From assembly GCA_015698045.1 (NCBI GenBank), contig BLAL01000191.1, positions 554,001 to 618,000 on the forward strand: DNA of 64,000 bases, written 5' to 3'. This document shows, one piece after another, positions 51,190 through 64,000 of the stretch (position 1 is its first letter; every line of letters starts with the position of its first letter). The stretch is from Rhizophagus clarus. Taxonomy: Eukaryota > Glomeromycota > Glomeromycetes > Glomerales > Glomeraceae. The notes beneath the pieces were generated by a model. It worked only from the letters and a program-made list of their open reading frames with translations, did no database searches and was not told where the DNA came from. Both the position numbers and the translations under genes were made by a program.

Positions 51190-51888
51190 TGATAAAGGAT
51201 CATTAATATTCCATTTTCCATTTAAAGATGTCTACATTATTGTAATATGCTTGGCATAAACTTTTATTCGTAGTTTGATTAATTTGTGATATAAGGTACT
51301 AATCAATTGGGAAATAGTTGGTGGATATATTGACATAATTGGCCTTTGAATTACTGATGCTAATCCATAAATTCTGATGATTGAACAAAACTGATGTGAT
51401 TTAGACATATAGGCAATTTCACTAACATATTCTTTTTTTTTATTATATGTAACTAGTGTGTTTAAATTATTTTTAGCCAAATTCAAAGCTGCATCAGAAT
51501 AATAATAATTTTCTTCAAAAAATTTTTAACTAAGGTAGAAATCTGCATGTTTCATTAATTTTATAATTATAGCCAATCTAAATTGTAATACAGATGTTTG
51601 ATTTCCAGTAAAAATCAAAGAGAGAGAATTTAATAAACAATTTCTATCAGAAAAAACTATTACAGGAGTTAAGTATAGATACTGAAGGTAAAGAATTTTT
51701 TCAGTAACAGTATCAATTCTAGCTGACGGAGGAAGGATTTCAAAAGAAATATCAATAGTAATGGATAAGATATTAGATATATCAATAGTTGAAGCATAAT
51801 TTTGAATAGTATAAATATCGGGAGAAAGGTTTATGGAAAGAAATTTGTTGATATTAAAAAGTTGTTCATAAAGACTTTTATTATTCAT
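51190..51888 (-). pseudogene. OTU-like (vertnin-type) domain remnant
   Basis: ATG at 51888. The segment VIVFSDRNCLLNSLSLIFTG resembles the D-G-N-C-L-F-x-S-L start of OTU cysteine proteases, but the Gly before Asn-Cys is Arg here. The reading continues after a TAA (Gln-codon type) as FEENYYYSDAALNLAKNN and VIQRPIMSIYPPT. Similar OTU-like pieces are, to my memory, common repeats in Rhizophagus. Protease activity is unlikely given the stop and substitution. Confidence 0.5.
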
Positions 51889-52040
51889 TTTTATAGCGTA
51901 ATAAGAATTAAAATAAGCACATGTGATGTTTTAATCTTTAAATGATAAGAAAGAAAGAAACGATGCTTATTTTCAAATTAAAATGCGCGTCATAGTTATA
52001 CTTGCCGTCCAAACTAAAATTCTGTAAATGTCCACCCAAA

Positions 52041-52062
52041 CCCAAATCCCATGGGATTTGGG
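52041..52062. repeat. Perfect 22-bp palindrome
   Basis: CCCAAATCCCA and its exact complement, centred on CCATGG. It lies in a tract with repeated AACTGGACAAA words (52070-52210). Confidence 0.85.
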
Positions 52063-52368
52063 CAGAATGTCAAAACTGGAAAAATTAAGTTTGGATGACC
52101 ATAACTGGACAAATTGGCTAAACCTGAACAAACTGGATAATTATGGACAAACTGGACAAAATCTCAAATCCAAATCAGACAAAATTCTCCAAATCTGGAC
52201 AAAGTAGACATCTCAAACCTGAACTAAATTCAAAATATATGAATATACGATTCAATCTATTATTTTATGATTTATCTATTTATAAATTTATTGATTATTA
52301 TTATATAAAACAGAAATTACAGTTTTATATTATTAATATTTTAGTAAAAACAAATTATTCTAATTATC

Positions 52369-54886
52369 TTATAATAAGTCTTTAATACTAAAATTTTTGT
52401 CTCCATGTTCAATTCTTGATTTATTTATATTTGATTGATTTTCATTAATGGAGTCTGATTGTTTTACATTTAACTGAATTAATTCGCTTATTTCCAAATT
52501 CAATCCATTTTTATTTTGTAATTGCAAACCATTATTCTTTTTATTGTCATCAAACTCATCAAATATTCTTTCATCAAAAACTGGAAATGAATCATTTTTT
52601 TCAAATAAATCAATACCTTCTTCTATTGCAATAGCAATTTGGTTAAAAACAGCGGTAAATTCATCTTGACTGATATCATTATTAATAAAATTTAATTCAC
52701 TTGGGGCATTTGCAATTAAAAAAAAATGAATTTGAGCCATTGATTCCAAATAAGATATATTCATTCTAAATATTTAAACGATATTTTAGATAATTAAGAT
52801 AATTAAATAATATTAGAAAAAAATTTTAAACTTACTTATTTCGTCTTTTACATAAATACCAATTTAAGACTGAAAATACTCGTTCAATTGAAGCATTATG
52901 AGGAGTAATAGAATGAAGTTTTAATGCTAAAATTACAATATGCTTTTTGTTTTTCTTAAGTTTACAGGATGATCACCAATTTTTAACAGTATCAACAGAT
53001 TCTATAAAATCATCATCAAAAGATGATTTCTGATTTCTATACAAATTCATCTGAGTTTTAAGAATTTTAGCACTCTTCTCTCCACTTCTGGTTTGCTTCT
53101 AAATTTTCAAAGCTTTACGCAAAATGATTTTTTTGTATATATTATGTGTTAAATTATCATCTACATGTTAAATATTATACAATTATTAATATATTTATGA
53201 TAATTAAATATTATGATAATTAAAATAATTATCTCAATGTGTTGGATGGAAAAAAAATAAGTTAAAAGATACAGATCAGTATCAAATTGCTTTCATCGTT
53301 TATTGTATATAGCAATACAATCTTTACGAAACTGGTCATTAAGAAGAGTAGGAATTTCTTGAACAGTAATAGCTATTTTTACCAATTCTACAAATACATC
53401 AGCTAAAATTGTATTCTGAAATTTTACATCTTTTACTGCTTTTTTTACTGGAGCAATGAGATTCTGAAGTTGTTCTACATTAATCCAAAATTAATAATCA
53501 TTAATCAAATTTTTAGTTGTATTTACGCATGCAAAAATTTGTGATTCTTGTTCAAGAACCTAATAAAAATTAAAGTATTATTTAATTATAATTATTATAA
53601 TTATATTAATTTTATGAAATTAAAATAACAACTTACAGATTAGATGTTATTTTCATTTCTTAAAAGAGATTCATAATAGTCCCATGTTGTTGATCACCTG
53701 GTTTTTGTAGAAGTTTTCAAATTTCTACTAACAATAAATGTATGAAATATTTCTTTTCTAAGAGCAGCACCTGCAGGATAAGAATTCTTAAAAAAACTAA
53801 TTATTTTTTGACAATTTGAAAGTACTTTTTTTGCCCAAGGGTGGTTACAAATATCACTTGAAATAAGTTAAATATGATGCGCAATACATCTCATAGGTAA
53901 AATATAAGGATACTTATTTGTAACTTGTCGTTTAGCAGCCATCATTGCAGATTCTGCATCTATAATAATAGCAGAAAATTTTTCAGGACCAACCTTTTCT
54001 AAAATTTCTAGCATTTTTCTAGCATTAAAATCAACTGTATACAAAAAACTTAATACAAATAAATGTATTATTTTCATTCAGGTGTCATTATCATGAATGT
54101 ATAAATTGAATGCTTCAATGGACTTGCCCAATCATCAACACCTTTAATAAAAAAAAAATTTAATAAAATTTAAATCAAAATATAATATTAATAAAAAAAA
54201 TACTTACATAATATAAGATTTTCTGCTTTTGCTAATTCTTTTTCAATTTTTAAGATAACATTTGCGAGTTTACCATTTAAATGAGTAGTTGCAAGAGCAG
54301 TTCATTTAGGCAGGTTGTATCCATTATTTAATGATTTAGTAAAATCATCAAAGTATGGAGAGTCAACTGCTACAAAAGGTATCTCTGAATAAACAAACTA
54401 TCTAATAAGTACTTTATCAGCCTGATTACTTTTAACTTCATCAATTTTATTATTATCATAAAAGCTTTTTAAAGTTGTCTGATTATTAGATATTTTTTGT
54501 TTTTTACTTGATGTAGATAAAGTTTCTGAAGATTCATGTTCATTATTAATTTCTCGAAGAAAATTTAACCAAATATCTTTAGATACACGCCCTTTGCAGC
54601 ATTTCATTGCAAGATGACCCTTCATTTCATTTGCTCTTTCTTGACTTCATGAAGAATGACAAAGGGTACAAATTGCTCTCTTATGCTTTTCTTTTCCATT
54701 ATTAATTTCTGTAAAATATTGCCATATACCTCCTTTAGGCTATCCTTCAAGGTTTAATAATAGTGTTTCTTTGTTTAATTGATTAGATAAAGGGTTTATT
54801 TCACTTAAACGTTCACTATCCCCACTTTTTAAATCCTGTACACTTGAATCTTTCCCAAAACTATCATTTAACTGATCTATCTCCAT
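52369..54886 (-). pseudogene. hAT-family transposase
   Basis: ATG at 54886 (MEIDQLNDSFGKDSSVQ). A BED-type finger follows (IWQYFTEINN..., ICTLCHSS, MKGHLAMKC), then the linker KKQKISNNQTTLKSFYD. Next is FVAVDSPYFDDFTKSLNNGY, then VDFNARKMLEILEKVGPEKF with AIIIDAESAMMAAKRQV (Asp in the catalytic region) and PMRCIAHHI. The C-terminal HNASIERVFSVLNWYLCKRR is the hAT dimerisation motif, and the tail ends MNISYLESMAQIHFFLIANA... at 52369. At least five in-frame stops and apparent introns at 54150-54205, 53550-53640, 53160-53240 and 52770-52835 are present. It is inactive. No end pair with an 8-bp duplication was found for it. Confidence 0.75.
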
Positions 54887-54993
54887 TTATATAATAAAAT
54901 TAATCACTAATAAGGTATGCGTTCTATTATGTATAACAACAAAAATAATTATAACCTACATGTTAACATGCAAAAAAAATTATTTTGATATCT

Positions 54994-55927
54994 TAAACCA
55001 TAGGCAATTGCAGGCAAATTTGCTTACAATTTTACCATAAATTTAGCTCTCATCTATTTTTAGAAATACTTAAGCTATTTTGGTAAAAATTTTTTTTCTA
55101 ATTAGTTTAACATATATATTATGTGATAATAATTTAAATTTACTGATCGCATATTAAAAATCAAAATTACCTATTGATTAAATAATTGCACTTTTGAAAA
55201 TGATTGTAATATTAAAAAAATTTGTCTTTAAATTTGGCAATCTCATTAAGATTTAACTGTAGTTATTCAAAACCTTAGTATAATATTTCAAATTTATCAT
55301 GAGGAATAATTTTTATCAATCAAATTTTTTAATTTTAGACATAGGATTTTAACTTTATATAATGCTTAAAAAAAGAATAATTTTTATAAAATTCATTATA
55401 AAGAAGCAAAGTAAATTTTATATAAATATTTTATAAATAAACCTATCTTGAAATTATAGGTTTTTATTTTTATTATTAATTATTAACAATTTTAATTGAT
55501 AATCTTTAAAAAAAATTACTTAATACTTGTATTTTTATTACAATATAAAGTTATATTGCATGTTTAGTAATGAAAAATCTAGTAACATACAAATTATATT
55601 ATACATTTTTATAAATCCTTTTTGATAAAAATAAAAAGAAAAGCATTTAAAAATAATAAAATAATGGTATAAAAAACAGTTATTATAGAAAAAAACCAGA
55701 GAATTAAAAAAAAATTCAAATTTCGAATTCTAAAATCCTGATTTGTGAACTTATTTGTAGTTTAATTTTAATGATCAGCAAATTAAATTAACTATAATTT
55801 ATGGCCAGAATGTTGATCAATTTATCTGCAAAATTATATGATGATCTGGCCAAAATTAAAGAATTTATATAGCATTGAACATCCTAATTTACAAATTGCA
55901 GGCAAATTTGTCCGCAATATGGTTTAA
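54994..55927. mobile_element. Possible element with TTAAACCATA/TATGGTTTAA ends
   Basis: TTAAACCATAGGCAATTGC at the left and TTGTCCGCAATATGGTTTAA at the right are weakly inverted, and GCAGGCAAATTTG occurs beside both. No target duplication was found. The interior is AT-rich and non-coding. Confidence 0.35.
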
Positions 55928-56086
55928 AGGATAATAATAATAAAATTAACATCTTTAAGTTTAACTTAAAAATATTATTTTAATATTAATTCTATTATTA
56001 ATTTAATATTAATTTAACTATTAATATGGATTTAATATTAATATAATAATTTTGATGATTATATCCTGCAAGTTAGGATGGATATA

Positions 56087-56957
56087 CAGTAGGCGATCAA
56101 AAGTATACAGACAATTTTCAAAATGAAAATTTATATACATAATAATATAATTAAAATAAAAAATTAAGCTAAACATATTCACTATATTTTTATTTATTAA
56201 TCTAAATAAAAATTTATTGATAAATTTCATTTTTATTTGTTACAGTAAGTGTCTTAATTCTATAAGATATATAATTGATTGATATTTAAAATATACTAAA
56301 GAAATATATTTTTATGCATTTTTATTAATATACTTTTCAAGTATTTTTATCAAGAAATTTAATATAATATGCAAACATATGTAAATAATAAAATTTTGCA
56401 TAGTCCATTAGCTTAATGTAAGGTTAACAAGTAAAATTTTACATGAGTTTACAGAATTTGTGAAATTCATATAAATTTAAGATTTATTAAGATTATTTCA
56501 GTATCTAGTGATTGGATTTTTATGATCTTGAATTTATTAGATCTGCCTCATTGAGACGATTTGAATAGTAATAAATAACAATTGTAAAATCAATATTTGG
56601 CACACAATTATATTTTAATTATTTAGGATTACTCTATAATATATTTTGATTCAATGATCAGATTTTCATGATGGTTAGTTCATTAGATTCGTCTCATTGA
56701 GACGATTTGAATGATAGTAAAATCATATTGATTAGAACGATATTAATTAAGTTACATTATTTTTAAATTTTGTGAACCATATAATAAAATTAAAATAATT
56801 TATCATATTTCTAAAAAATTCTGAAAAATATAAAGCATAAAAATTTATTTATTATGATTACAAATATTAGATTATAAACTTTTTATATCACATTAATATG
56901 TAATTTTTTGCATAATTTGGTAAAACAAAGTGTCCATATACTTTTGATCACCTACTG
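56087..56957. mobile_element. Tc1/mariner-type MITE (TA-flanked)
   Basis: Ends CAGTAGGCGATCAAAAGTAT and ATACTTTTGATCACCTACTG are inverted, flanked by TA (56085-56086 and 56958-56959). The CAGT...CAAAAGTAT pattern is typical of Tc1-like ends. Inside, a roughly 65-bp block with CTCATTGAGACGATTTGAAT is directly repeated (about 56510 and 56650). There is no transposase frame. Confidence 0.88.
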
Positions 56958-57214
56958 TAACTTCTGATAAATTGTTTATATGGTATATAAACTGAATATC
57001 AATAAAAGTATATATAGATCATTAAAAAAAAAAAATTAATATAATATTAAAGAAAATTTCTATTTGTATATGGAATGTTTAAATACAGATTATGTGATTG
57101 TATTAGATTTATTTTATTTGCAAAATATTATTGATCAGCTTTTAAAGAACCTTAAAAATCTTTTATTTTTACTCATATTGCAAGGTTAAACTTACAATGT
57201 TTAAATTAATAATA

Positions 57215-57660
57215 GAGCTTTGATCAGTTTCAGTAATTATTGATCAGTTTTAGTATCAAAATGATTTCAGTTTTACAGTTTACCAAACTAAAACTTTCAG
57301 TAAAATTTACTGATTGGTTTTAGTAACTGCAGTTTTGGTACCAGTTTTGTGATTTACTGAACTAATTTACCAAATCATAGTATAATAAAAAACGTTTTTT
57401 ATTATAAAACAAATCATTTTGCGACGGTATTTTATCAACAAACAACATTGCGAAATATTAATTGGATAAAAAAAACATTCGCAACAGTTTTTGTCAAATT
57501 AATTACAGAACCGTTGCAAAACGTTTTTTAATTTATTTTAATAAAAAAATGTTTCACAGCGTTTTTTTATCGCTATAATTAAAAATGTTGCGAAACGTTT
57601 TTTAATAAAAAAAAAAAAAGCATTTCGCAAATATTTTTTCAATTTAATAAAAAATCTTGC
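57215..57660. mobile_element. Foldback/MITE-like element, copy 3 (right end missing)
   Basis: TA then GAGCTTTGATCAGTTT, matching the left end of the element at 18841. The subterminal ACTGAAA/TTTCAGT words and several AAACGTT/GCAACG palindromes follow. It ends near 57660 without the inverted right end. Confidence 0.75.
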
Positions 57661-58235
57661 TTTTTAAATATACAAAGATTTTAATATTATATTACTATTT
57701 TCAACCAAGAACTCGCTTTTTTTAATTTTTTGAACTGTGTAACTTTAATAAAATTTTAAATTGATATAATTGATATGTAGGATTTGTTTGTAATAAAAAA
57801 TGAACTTTATAATAAGTGTTCTATATACTTTCTTATAATCAAATGAAAAGAGTGTGTGAAAGTATGTGGGAAGAAAAAATGAAAGAAAAGGGGAGATATG
57901 TTTTGACAGCCGCGCCACATAACCTGTCACAGATTTCAGAAATGCGATGTCCACTGTTGTAAATATCAATAAAGTTTCGTTTATAAATTAATCGAATTAT
58001 TTTATGTTGTTTTTGTTTTTTATCTAGAAAGGGACTCACGTAAATAGAACATACGTCAGATTTTTATCATAAACTAGTAAATTGGCAGAGATAAATTCAT
58101 GTAGCTATAAAAACGAAATTTTTAATGGAAATTAAAAAGCATAATATATATGTATATTACGAGATTTAAATTTAATATTTTCTTTTTATGTGATATTTTT
58201 AATTAACTAAATTAACTGATATATAATAAGATACA
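57661..58235. other. Intergenic region downstream of NAT10; no gene supported
   Basis: AT-rich, with two short overlapping minus-strand frames (57745-58039) lacking a recognisable motif and one GC-richer patch near 57905. Presumably it includes the 3' end of the NAT10 transcript. Confidence 0.4.
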
Positions 58236-61200
58236 TTATTTCTTCGATTTTTTTGATTTTTTACCTCCTTTTTGTGACATTTTAAATTCCTTATTTACAA
58301 TATCTGCGGCAGTTTCTGTCGCCCTACGTTTTTTCGTAGATTCTGAATTTTTTATACTAATAATCGTTGAAATATTTTGCTTTCCTGAAGCAATTTTTGA
58401 TTGTGCATCTTCCCAGCTTTCTTGTGTACCGCTTATTGCATACCTATAACATATAATTAAAAATCATTAATATTTCTTTTAATAATTAAAGATGATATAT
58501 ATATATATGATACTTCAGTATTACTTTGACAAGTCCAATGAATTGATTAATTCTCTTTGAGTCTCAATCATTTGATTTTTAACTTCTTTGTCAGCTTCAT
58601 TTAAATCTTCATCTAATGTTTTAGATACTGGATCCCATGACGCTTCATTATTTTCATCAAAATTAAGGTTTGATTCTTTATTATCATCAGTAATTTGTTG
58701 GTTAAAGACTTTTTCCACTCCCTTTTTTTTCTTTACAATTGTTGTTTCATCTGGAATTTCTTTTTGTATCGCTTCTGTTTCTAAGGATCGAAAATATGTA
58801 GAAAATTTACGAACCATTTTAATGAATAAAGCAAGGATTTGATTTGAGGGCAATGTTAATTCTTTCTATAATTTAAATAAATTGATGTTAATTATTTCTT
58901 CATGTAATATAATTGAATTAAGTCCACATGCATAATAGGTTAATTATACCTCTAAATCATCAATACTTTTCCTTTGTAATCCTATACCCAACAATATTGA
59001 ACTTTGAATTCCGGATAATTTTACATCTCTTAATTGTCTGTTAAAAAATAAATATGCTATGGTTGGAAGTAAATCAATAATTACATGATAATCTAACATA
59101 TTATTAGAATATGATTCAAGTCGTTTCAAATCATAAACAGAAATATACAATTCAAGAGCGGATTTGCTAAATGCTAAATACAAGTACAAAAATAAGTATG
59201 AATATTAAAAAATATAAAAATATACATCTTTATATATAAATTACACACGTTGTATTATTTCTTTCGCACTTTCATTTCCAGAATCAACTGCTTCCATAAT
59301 ACTAAGTGATAAAACACTCGGAAAATTGCGAAAATTGTATGACAACAAATTCAAAAATCTCTTACGAAAATCTTTTGAAAACGCTGCCAGCCATTCGGGA
59401 TCACACGTAGTAACAAGATCATCAGATTTCAAAGTCTTGAGCATAACGCATGTATTTTCTCCTGTTAAATTATTAGGAGTTTGTCGAATATAAAGAGGAA
59501 TAAATCCTGCACGTTTCCAAAATTTGTGCAATTGAGAGGTTAAACCAAATGAAACACCCAAATAATGTAATCTTACTGGACGTTTCTCTGAGAGTTTTAA
59601 AAGTAAAGGAGGCATTTTGCGAGGGTCTCGAATTTTAATTTCCTCATTACGAAGATCAGCATTCTATCAAGTTAATACATCCAATATTACAAAGGTTACT
59701 TATATACATCTTTAAAACAATTTGTACTTACTTCTAATTCTGTATCATCAACCCGCACTATATTCTCTTGTTGATAATCCTCATTTTCATTCAATGCAGA
59801 AAATTCACCTTGATAGAATGAGGTAAGCAATTCCAGACATCGAGATCCATACCCCATCTATAAATTATTCTTTTTTTAGCATTATTATATATAAAAATAA
59901 AATGTGTAAGTAGAATATATTAGCAATGATACCCTTATATAGTCTGGATGTGTTGCTATTCTAACTATACGAGCTCCAGATAAGTTCGCAAAATCATCAT
60001 CCTGAAACTAAGATTACCACGCAACGAAGTTAGTATAATAAACATTCGGATTGTAAATAAAGTCGATAGAACATTTAAAAATAATAAAAACCTGTTGTGA
60101 AATCAACCAAGGGATCAAATCTCCACTCGGTTGTTGACCTCTGCTCAAGCAATTTAAAACTGTTTGTTTGGATATTTCGCCTTCCAAACATACCTTTCAT
60201 TAAATTACAAATATTACTAATGTTCTGAAGATATATGTAGCAAGTATATTTAATTACCTGGACGACACACAGTGGGTCTGGCAATGAATTATCACCTTCT
60301 TTTATAGGTGGTAGCAAAACGAATAAATGGTGAGCTGGAGCGTCAGACATTAATTGTAAATCATTGGGTGAATTTTTATAATGACTTGCTACATATAGTG
60401 ACATCATCCTTTGTAGAAAAGTTTCTGATACAGGATGAAAAGAAAATAAAGTATCTCGATTCACATAATATAATTCACACTTTTGTGGATGTGGGCAACC
60501 TTGAATATTTTTGGAAAAGATGGATGCGTCTAAACATAAAAGTTTGTTTAGCCATTTTTCAACAGGATCGTTTAAAGCATATCTAATTGGTTCTTCTAGT
60601 TTTATTTCTCTAAGTACACGACCACCAGCTGTTACACCGTTTACTTCTTTCTCAGCTTTTCCATCACGGCCAACAATTGCAATATCACCCGAAACATCTG
60701 TTCGTCCTTCCTTCCCCATAAAACCTTTGGACTTCTCACGAAGTTGTTGAATAAGTTTAAGGGATAGAGATCTCCCTGTTCCCTCATAACCATTTATTGT
60801 TGAAGCCATGAACACTAAATATGGACCAATTAGATTTTTTACAAGAGGAAGAGGAATGGCTGCTGCTTCGTCAATCACCACTAATTCGGCCTGTCCAAGA
60901 ACATGTGCATCCTGTGGTTGAATATACTATTTATTTGGTCAGTATAATTACATATGTTTTGGTTAAATAGAAGTTCAAGGTTGAATTAATCTTTTTTTTT
61001 TACCCACTTGAATAGTCTGCCGATGTTGTCTGAAAATATTTACTCTAACGATTGCCTTATTAAAATCGGGATTTGTTGATTGAACTATATCATAATCTAA
61101 ATGCTCTTCGTACTTTAAAGCATCAAATCCCTTAAAAATAAATTCAAACAAAGTCTTCAAATTTTCAGGGCTGGGTGACGTTACAAATATATTTGAATAA

Positions 61201-62389
61201 CCATATGCAACAGCAGAAGCAATTGCAATTCCAAGTGCGGCAGATTTACCACGTCCACGAGAAGCAGTAAGAGAAACTGTATTTCGCAAAGTCTTTTCAC
61301 TTATGGATTCAATAAAAGTGAGGATAGCTTTGGCTTGATCCAATGTTTTTGCTGTTGCAACTAAAGAACCAACGGGTTGTGTATCCGCTAAAGATGCTTT
61401 CAACTCCTTTAATTCCTGCTGCTCTGTTAAAGAATGCTCTACAGTCTTTAATGGCTTAACATTTTTACCAGTTGAAATAGGTAAAACATTCAATTCATCA
61501 TCAACAACTAAACAATTTTCGCACGAGCCAAGTGAGAGAATGAAACGTTCATTGAACCGTGCAGTCACGTCATCATGAGCTTCAGTCCTATAACGTGAAT
61601 GTACATCCTATTAAGATATATAGGTTATATTATTGAATAAATCAATAACTAATAAAATAATATAATAAAGAATAGTAACAAACCATGGTTAACGTGTATA
61701 ATTGTTTTAATGATTTCATTGTCTTTAATAATAAGATAATGATACCACCACCTTCTACTGTCTCAATAGTACGTGCTAACAAATTTGGGGTCAATGCTTC
61801 AAAATCCTAACATTGAAAGCTCATAAATTTAAATAAATCGAAAAATCTTGACACCTTACTAGAGCAATATATCATACCTGTAATACGCACATCCCATATG
61901 TATTACCCAAAATTTTATGTGTTTCTTTATAATATGTATATCGAATATTTGTTACAGCAATAAATAGTTCAAATGGATCTTCTGTATTGGGCTCTCTTAT
62001 GCCGCGTTTAATTTCTTTTTTTATCTTTGCCTCCCTTTTCTTACGATGACTGCCCAAAAGAATTATAGGTTAGAAATTTAATAAATATTACTAAGAAAGA
62101 AGAATCTCTTACCTGCTAAACCCCAACTCTTTCTTATAACACCACAAAACTGAAGGTCGTGCAGTAACTTGAGCTTGTGAAAGCAACCAATGTAAATTTA
62201 CTACCTAAACAGAAGAATTATATTATCTATTTTTTTTTTTTTTAACAATTAATGTACTTAATGACAGTAAAATAAGCCACATACCTGATCTTTTCCTTTA
62301 TCACCAACAATGACAAAAAAAGTACGATGTTTATTTTGTACTCCATTTTTTATTAATGTATTTATTCTCGAATCTATCACTTTCTTCAT
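58236..62389 (-). CDS. NAT10/KRE33: RNA cytidine acetyltransferase NAT10/Kre33
   Basis: It makes N4-acetylcytidine in 18S rRNA and tRNA in the nucleolus and is needed for small-subunit maturation. ATG at 62389 (MKKVIDSRINTLIKNGVQNK); stop at 58236-58238 after a Lys-rich nucleolar-type tail (GGKKSKKSKK). About 13 exons with short introns. Landmarks in order: HRTFFVIVGDKGKDQ (exon 1), PSVLWCYKKELGFS (2), the DUF1726-like region (SHRKKREAKIKKEIKRGIRE), FILSLGSCENCLVVDDELNV, Walker A in SRGRGKSAALGIAIA (about 61260), helicase motif VVIDEAAAIPLPLVKN (about 60875), GNAT region GARIVRIATHPDY then MGYGSRCLELL (about 59970-59840), and RKMPPLLLKLSEKRP... (59615). Exon joins are read by eye and may be off by a few bases. 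No disabling change is seen. It is divergent from MAK16. Confidence 0.93.
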
Positions 62390-62518
62390 AGCTCAGGAAT
62401 TTTTTTTTTTTTTTCGGATCAGTAAATTTTGGTTGATCTGCTTATTTTATATCTGTCGATCACAAAATTTACATGCCTAATCTAGATTTATCAAAAAAAA
62501 ATTTGGTCCTTTAGAAGG
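62390..62518. promoter_or_regulatory. Shared divergent promoter of NAT10 and MAK16
   Basis: 129 bp separate the two start codons. It contains a roughly 17-T tract next to CGGATC and TTTTGGTTGATCTGC. A long poly(dT) tract often acts as a nucleosome-depleting promoter element in fungi. Both genes serve ribosome biogenesis, so joint control is plausible. Confidence 0.6.
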
Positions 62519-63996
62519 ATGTCAGACGAAGTTATATGGCAAATTATAAATCAACAATTTTGTTCCTATAAAGTCAAGTAAGCTTTTTTAAATTATTTAT
62601 TTAGCATTGGTTTCTTTAATTTCCCAATATTGAAACTTCCTTTTAGAACTGTAACCCAGAACTTTTGTCGAAACGAATATAATGTTACAGGGTTTTGTAG
62701 TAGACAATCATGCCCTTTAGCTAATTCTCGATACGCAACAGTTCGGGAAATTGATGGTATTAAATTTTTCTAAAACTTGCCTTTATTATTATTATTATTA
62801 TTATCCGTTTTATTAATTTTATATGATGTTTAGGTGTAATTTATTTGTACAAAAAAAATCCGAACCGAGCAAATATGCCAGCTAAAATGTGGGAACGTGT
62901 TAAATTCTCAAAAAATTATTCCAAGGCATTAGAACAGGTAAGCTAAACTTCTATTATCTTTCAATTTTAAACTTTTATAACATGTTCTAATATTAAATCA
63001 GATTTCTTTACATTAAAAAATATTATATTATAGATCGATAATGAATTAATGGATTGGCCAAATTTTTTGATTCATAAATGTAAACAACGTTTGACAAAAA
63101 TAACACAATATTTAATACGGATGAGAAAATTAAGATTAAAGGATCGGTAATTATATCCATTGCTCTTTTTCAAATTACTCATTTTAATTTAATCATTTTT
63201 TTTTAAAAATTCTCTTAAAAGACCGAAACTTGTTGGTATCAAAAAGAAAGTTGAAAGGCGTGAGGCTACAAGAGAACGAAAAGCTGAAGCAGCAGCACGA
63301 TTAGATAAAACTATTGAAAAAGAATTGATTAACCGTCTGAAAAATAAAGCTTATGGTGACACACCTCTCAATGTTAATGAAGAAGTATGGAGATCAGTAT
63401 TGGAAAGTGATAAAGTTGAGGTAGAAGATGATATCACTAGTGAAAGTGAAGTTGAAGACTTGGAAGATGAAAATGAATTTGTCGAAAATGATAGTGAAAT
63501 TGAATTAGAAGATTTAGAAGATATTCTCGAGCATCATCAAGAGGTTTATTTCTGTTTAAAATAATATATATTCGATTAAATACATTTATGTAACGCTTAT
63601 AATTAACATTCATAGAAGAACGAAGAGGAAAATAGTGACACTGAAGGCTTTGAAGAAATAGATGACGATGAGGAAGAAGAGAAGGAAGAAATCGAAGTGA
63701 AAGCGGATAACAAGGTAAAAAAAAAAAAAAATTTTTTTTTTTGCAATTTTAACAAATTGTTAGATAATATTTTAACCTATGTTAATAGAGTAAGAGAAGA
63801 ACTGTAAATAAAGATCTTCAACCGAAGAAGAAAAAACGTGAGTATTTATTTGAGATTTTTTCATTATTCGGTAAATCTTGTGATACCAATACATTCTAAT
63901 TAAAAAAATAATTTCAACTAAAAAGGTGGAACATATGTAGAAGTTGAATATGAACATGAGCATGAACAGTCTATTTCCAAAGTACCTACTTGGTAA
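62519..63996 (+). CDS. MAK16: MAK16 ribosome-biogenesis protein
   Basis: A nucleolar protein of the early 60S pre-ribosome. Eight exons by eye: 62519-62577, 62647-62756, 62834-62937, 63034-63146, 63222-63543, 63616-63714, 63789-63837 and 63926-63996, all with GT/AG borders and frames that join. It begins [20 protein letters not shown], with [20 protein letters not shown], a Cys-containing MAK16 signature, then [40 protein letters not shown] (exon 4), and [20 protein letters not shown] (exon 5). The last third is very acidic, followed by a Lys/Arg-rich patch ([17 protein letters not shown]), and it ends with KVPTW. Length and order fit the family. Complete in the window, with only 4 bp after the stop. 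Confidence 0.95.
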
Positions 63997-64000
63997 TTTC

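Noticed and set aside
60308..60750. Plus-strand frames of 92 and 79 codons
   Set aside because: They are antisense to conserved NAT10 exons.
1..64000. tRNA or rRNA genes
   Set aside because: I looked for tRNA A/B box pairs and conserved rRNA words by eye and saw none. This is not a covariance-model search.

Overview
The window is AT-rich eukaryotic DNA. It has short GT-AG introns with long T-tracts and a very heavy load of nested, decaying transposons (Plavaka-type, Tnp2/CACTA-type, hAT and Tc1-like). Together with an F-box-encoding mobile gene, this points to a repeat-rich early-diverging fungus, most likely an arbuscular mycorrhizal fungus of the Rhizophagus type. That assignment is inference from style and remembered families; no search was run. 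Ordinary cellular genes are confined to the right end: a complete MAK16 ribosome-biogenesis gene (+) and a complete NAT10/Kre33 RNA cytidine acetyltransferase gene (-). They are divergent and share a promoter of about 130 bp.

Layout. 1-9.1 kb: foldback/MITE-type repeats, satellites, a broken Arg-rich coding segment, and an array of repeated units that each look like a tiny exon between consensus splice sites. 9.8-15.7 kb: broken transposase genes (Tc1-like; two halves of an unassigned DDE-like family) carrying an hAT MITE. 16.2-18.6 kb: decayed low-complexity genes. 18.8-35.0 kb: a Tnp2-type transposase pseudogene split by an 11.3-kb insertion. 35.2-38.3 kb: an 8-bp-TSD transposon holding a second 8-bp-TSD element, which carries 17 exon-like minisatellite units. 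38.6-50.8 kb: another DDE-like half, a broken gene with an hAT MITE, a Plavaka transposon with a nested TA-flanked MITE, and a further DDE-like half. 50.8-57.7 kb: a foldback palindrome, an OTU-like fragment, an hAT transposase pseudogene and MITEs. 58.2-64.0 kb: NAT10 and MAK16.

The standout is the 11.3-kb element at 21388-32700. It is bounded by a perfect 6-bp target duplication, and removing it with one duplication restores the reading frame of the interrupted Tnp2 gene exactly. It encodes a B-family DNA polymerase-like palm fused to an F-box/LRR tail, a Polinton/retrovirus-type DDE integrase, a Gag-like protein with a CCHC knuckle, and a retropepsin-like protease in the -1 frame after a canonical slippery site. 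A C2HC finger tail lies in a further -1 frame after a second slippery site. It also has a C2HC-finger protein, a coiled-coil protein and two outward-facing Cys/His-rich small proteins near its ends. No reverse transcriptase, LTR or long terminal inverted repeat was seen. I read it as a chimera in which a retroelement-like gag-pro module is combined with a Polinton-like polymerase and integrase. I know of no described element with this set.
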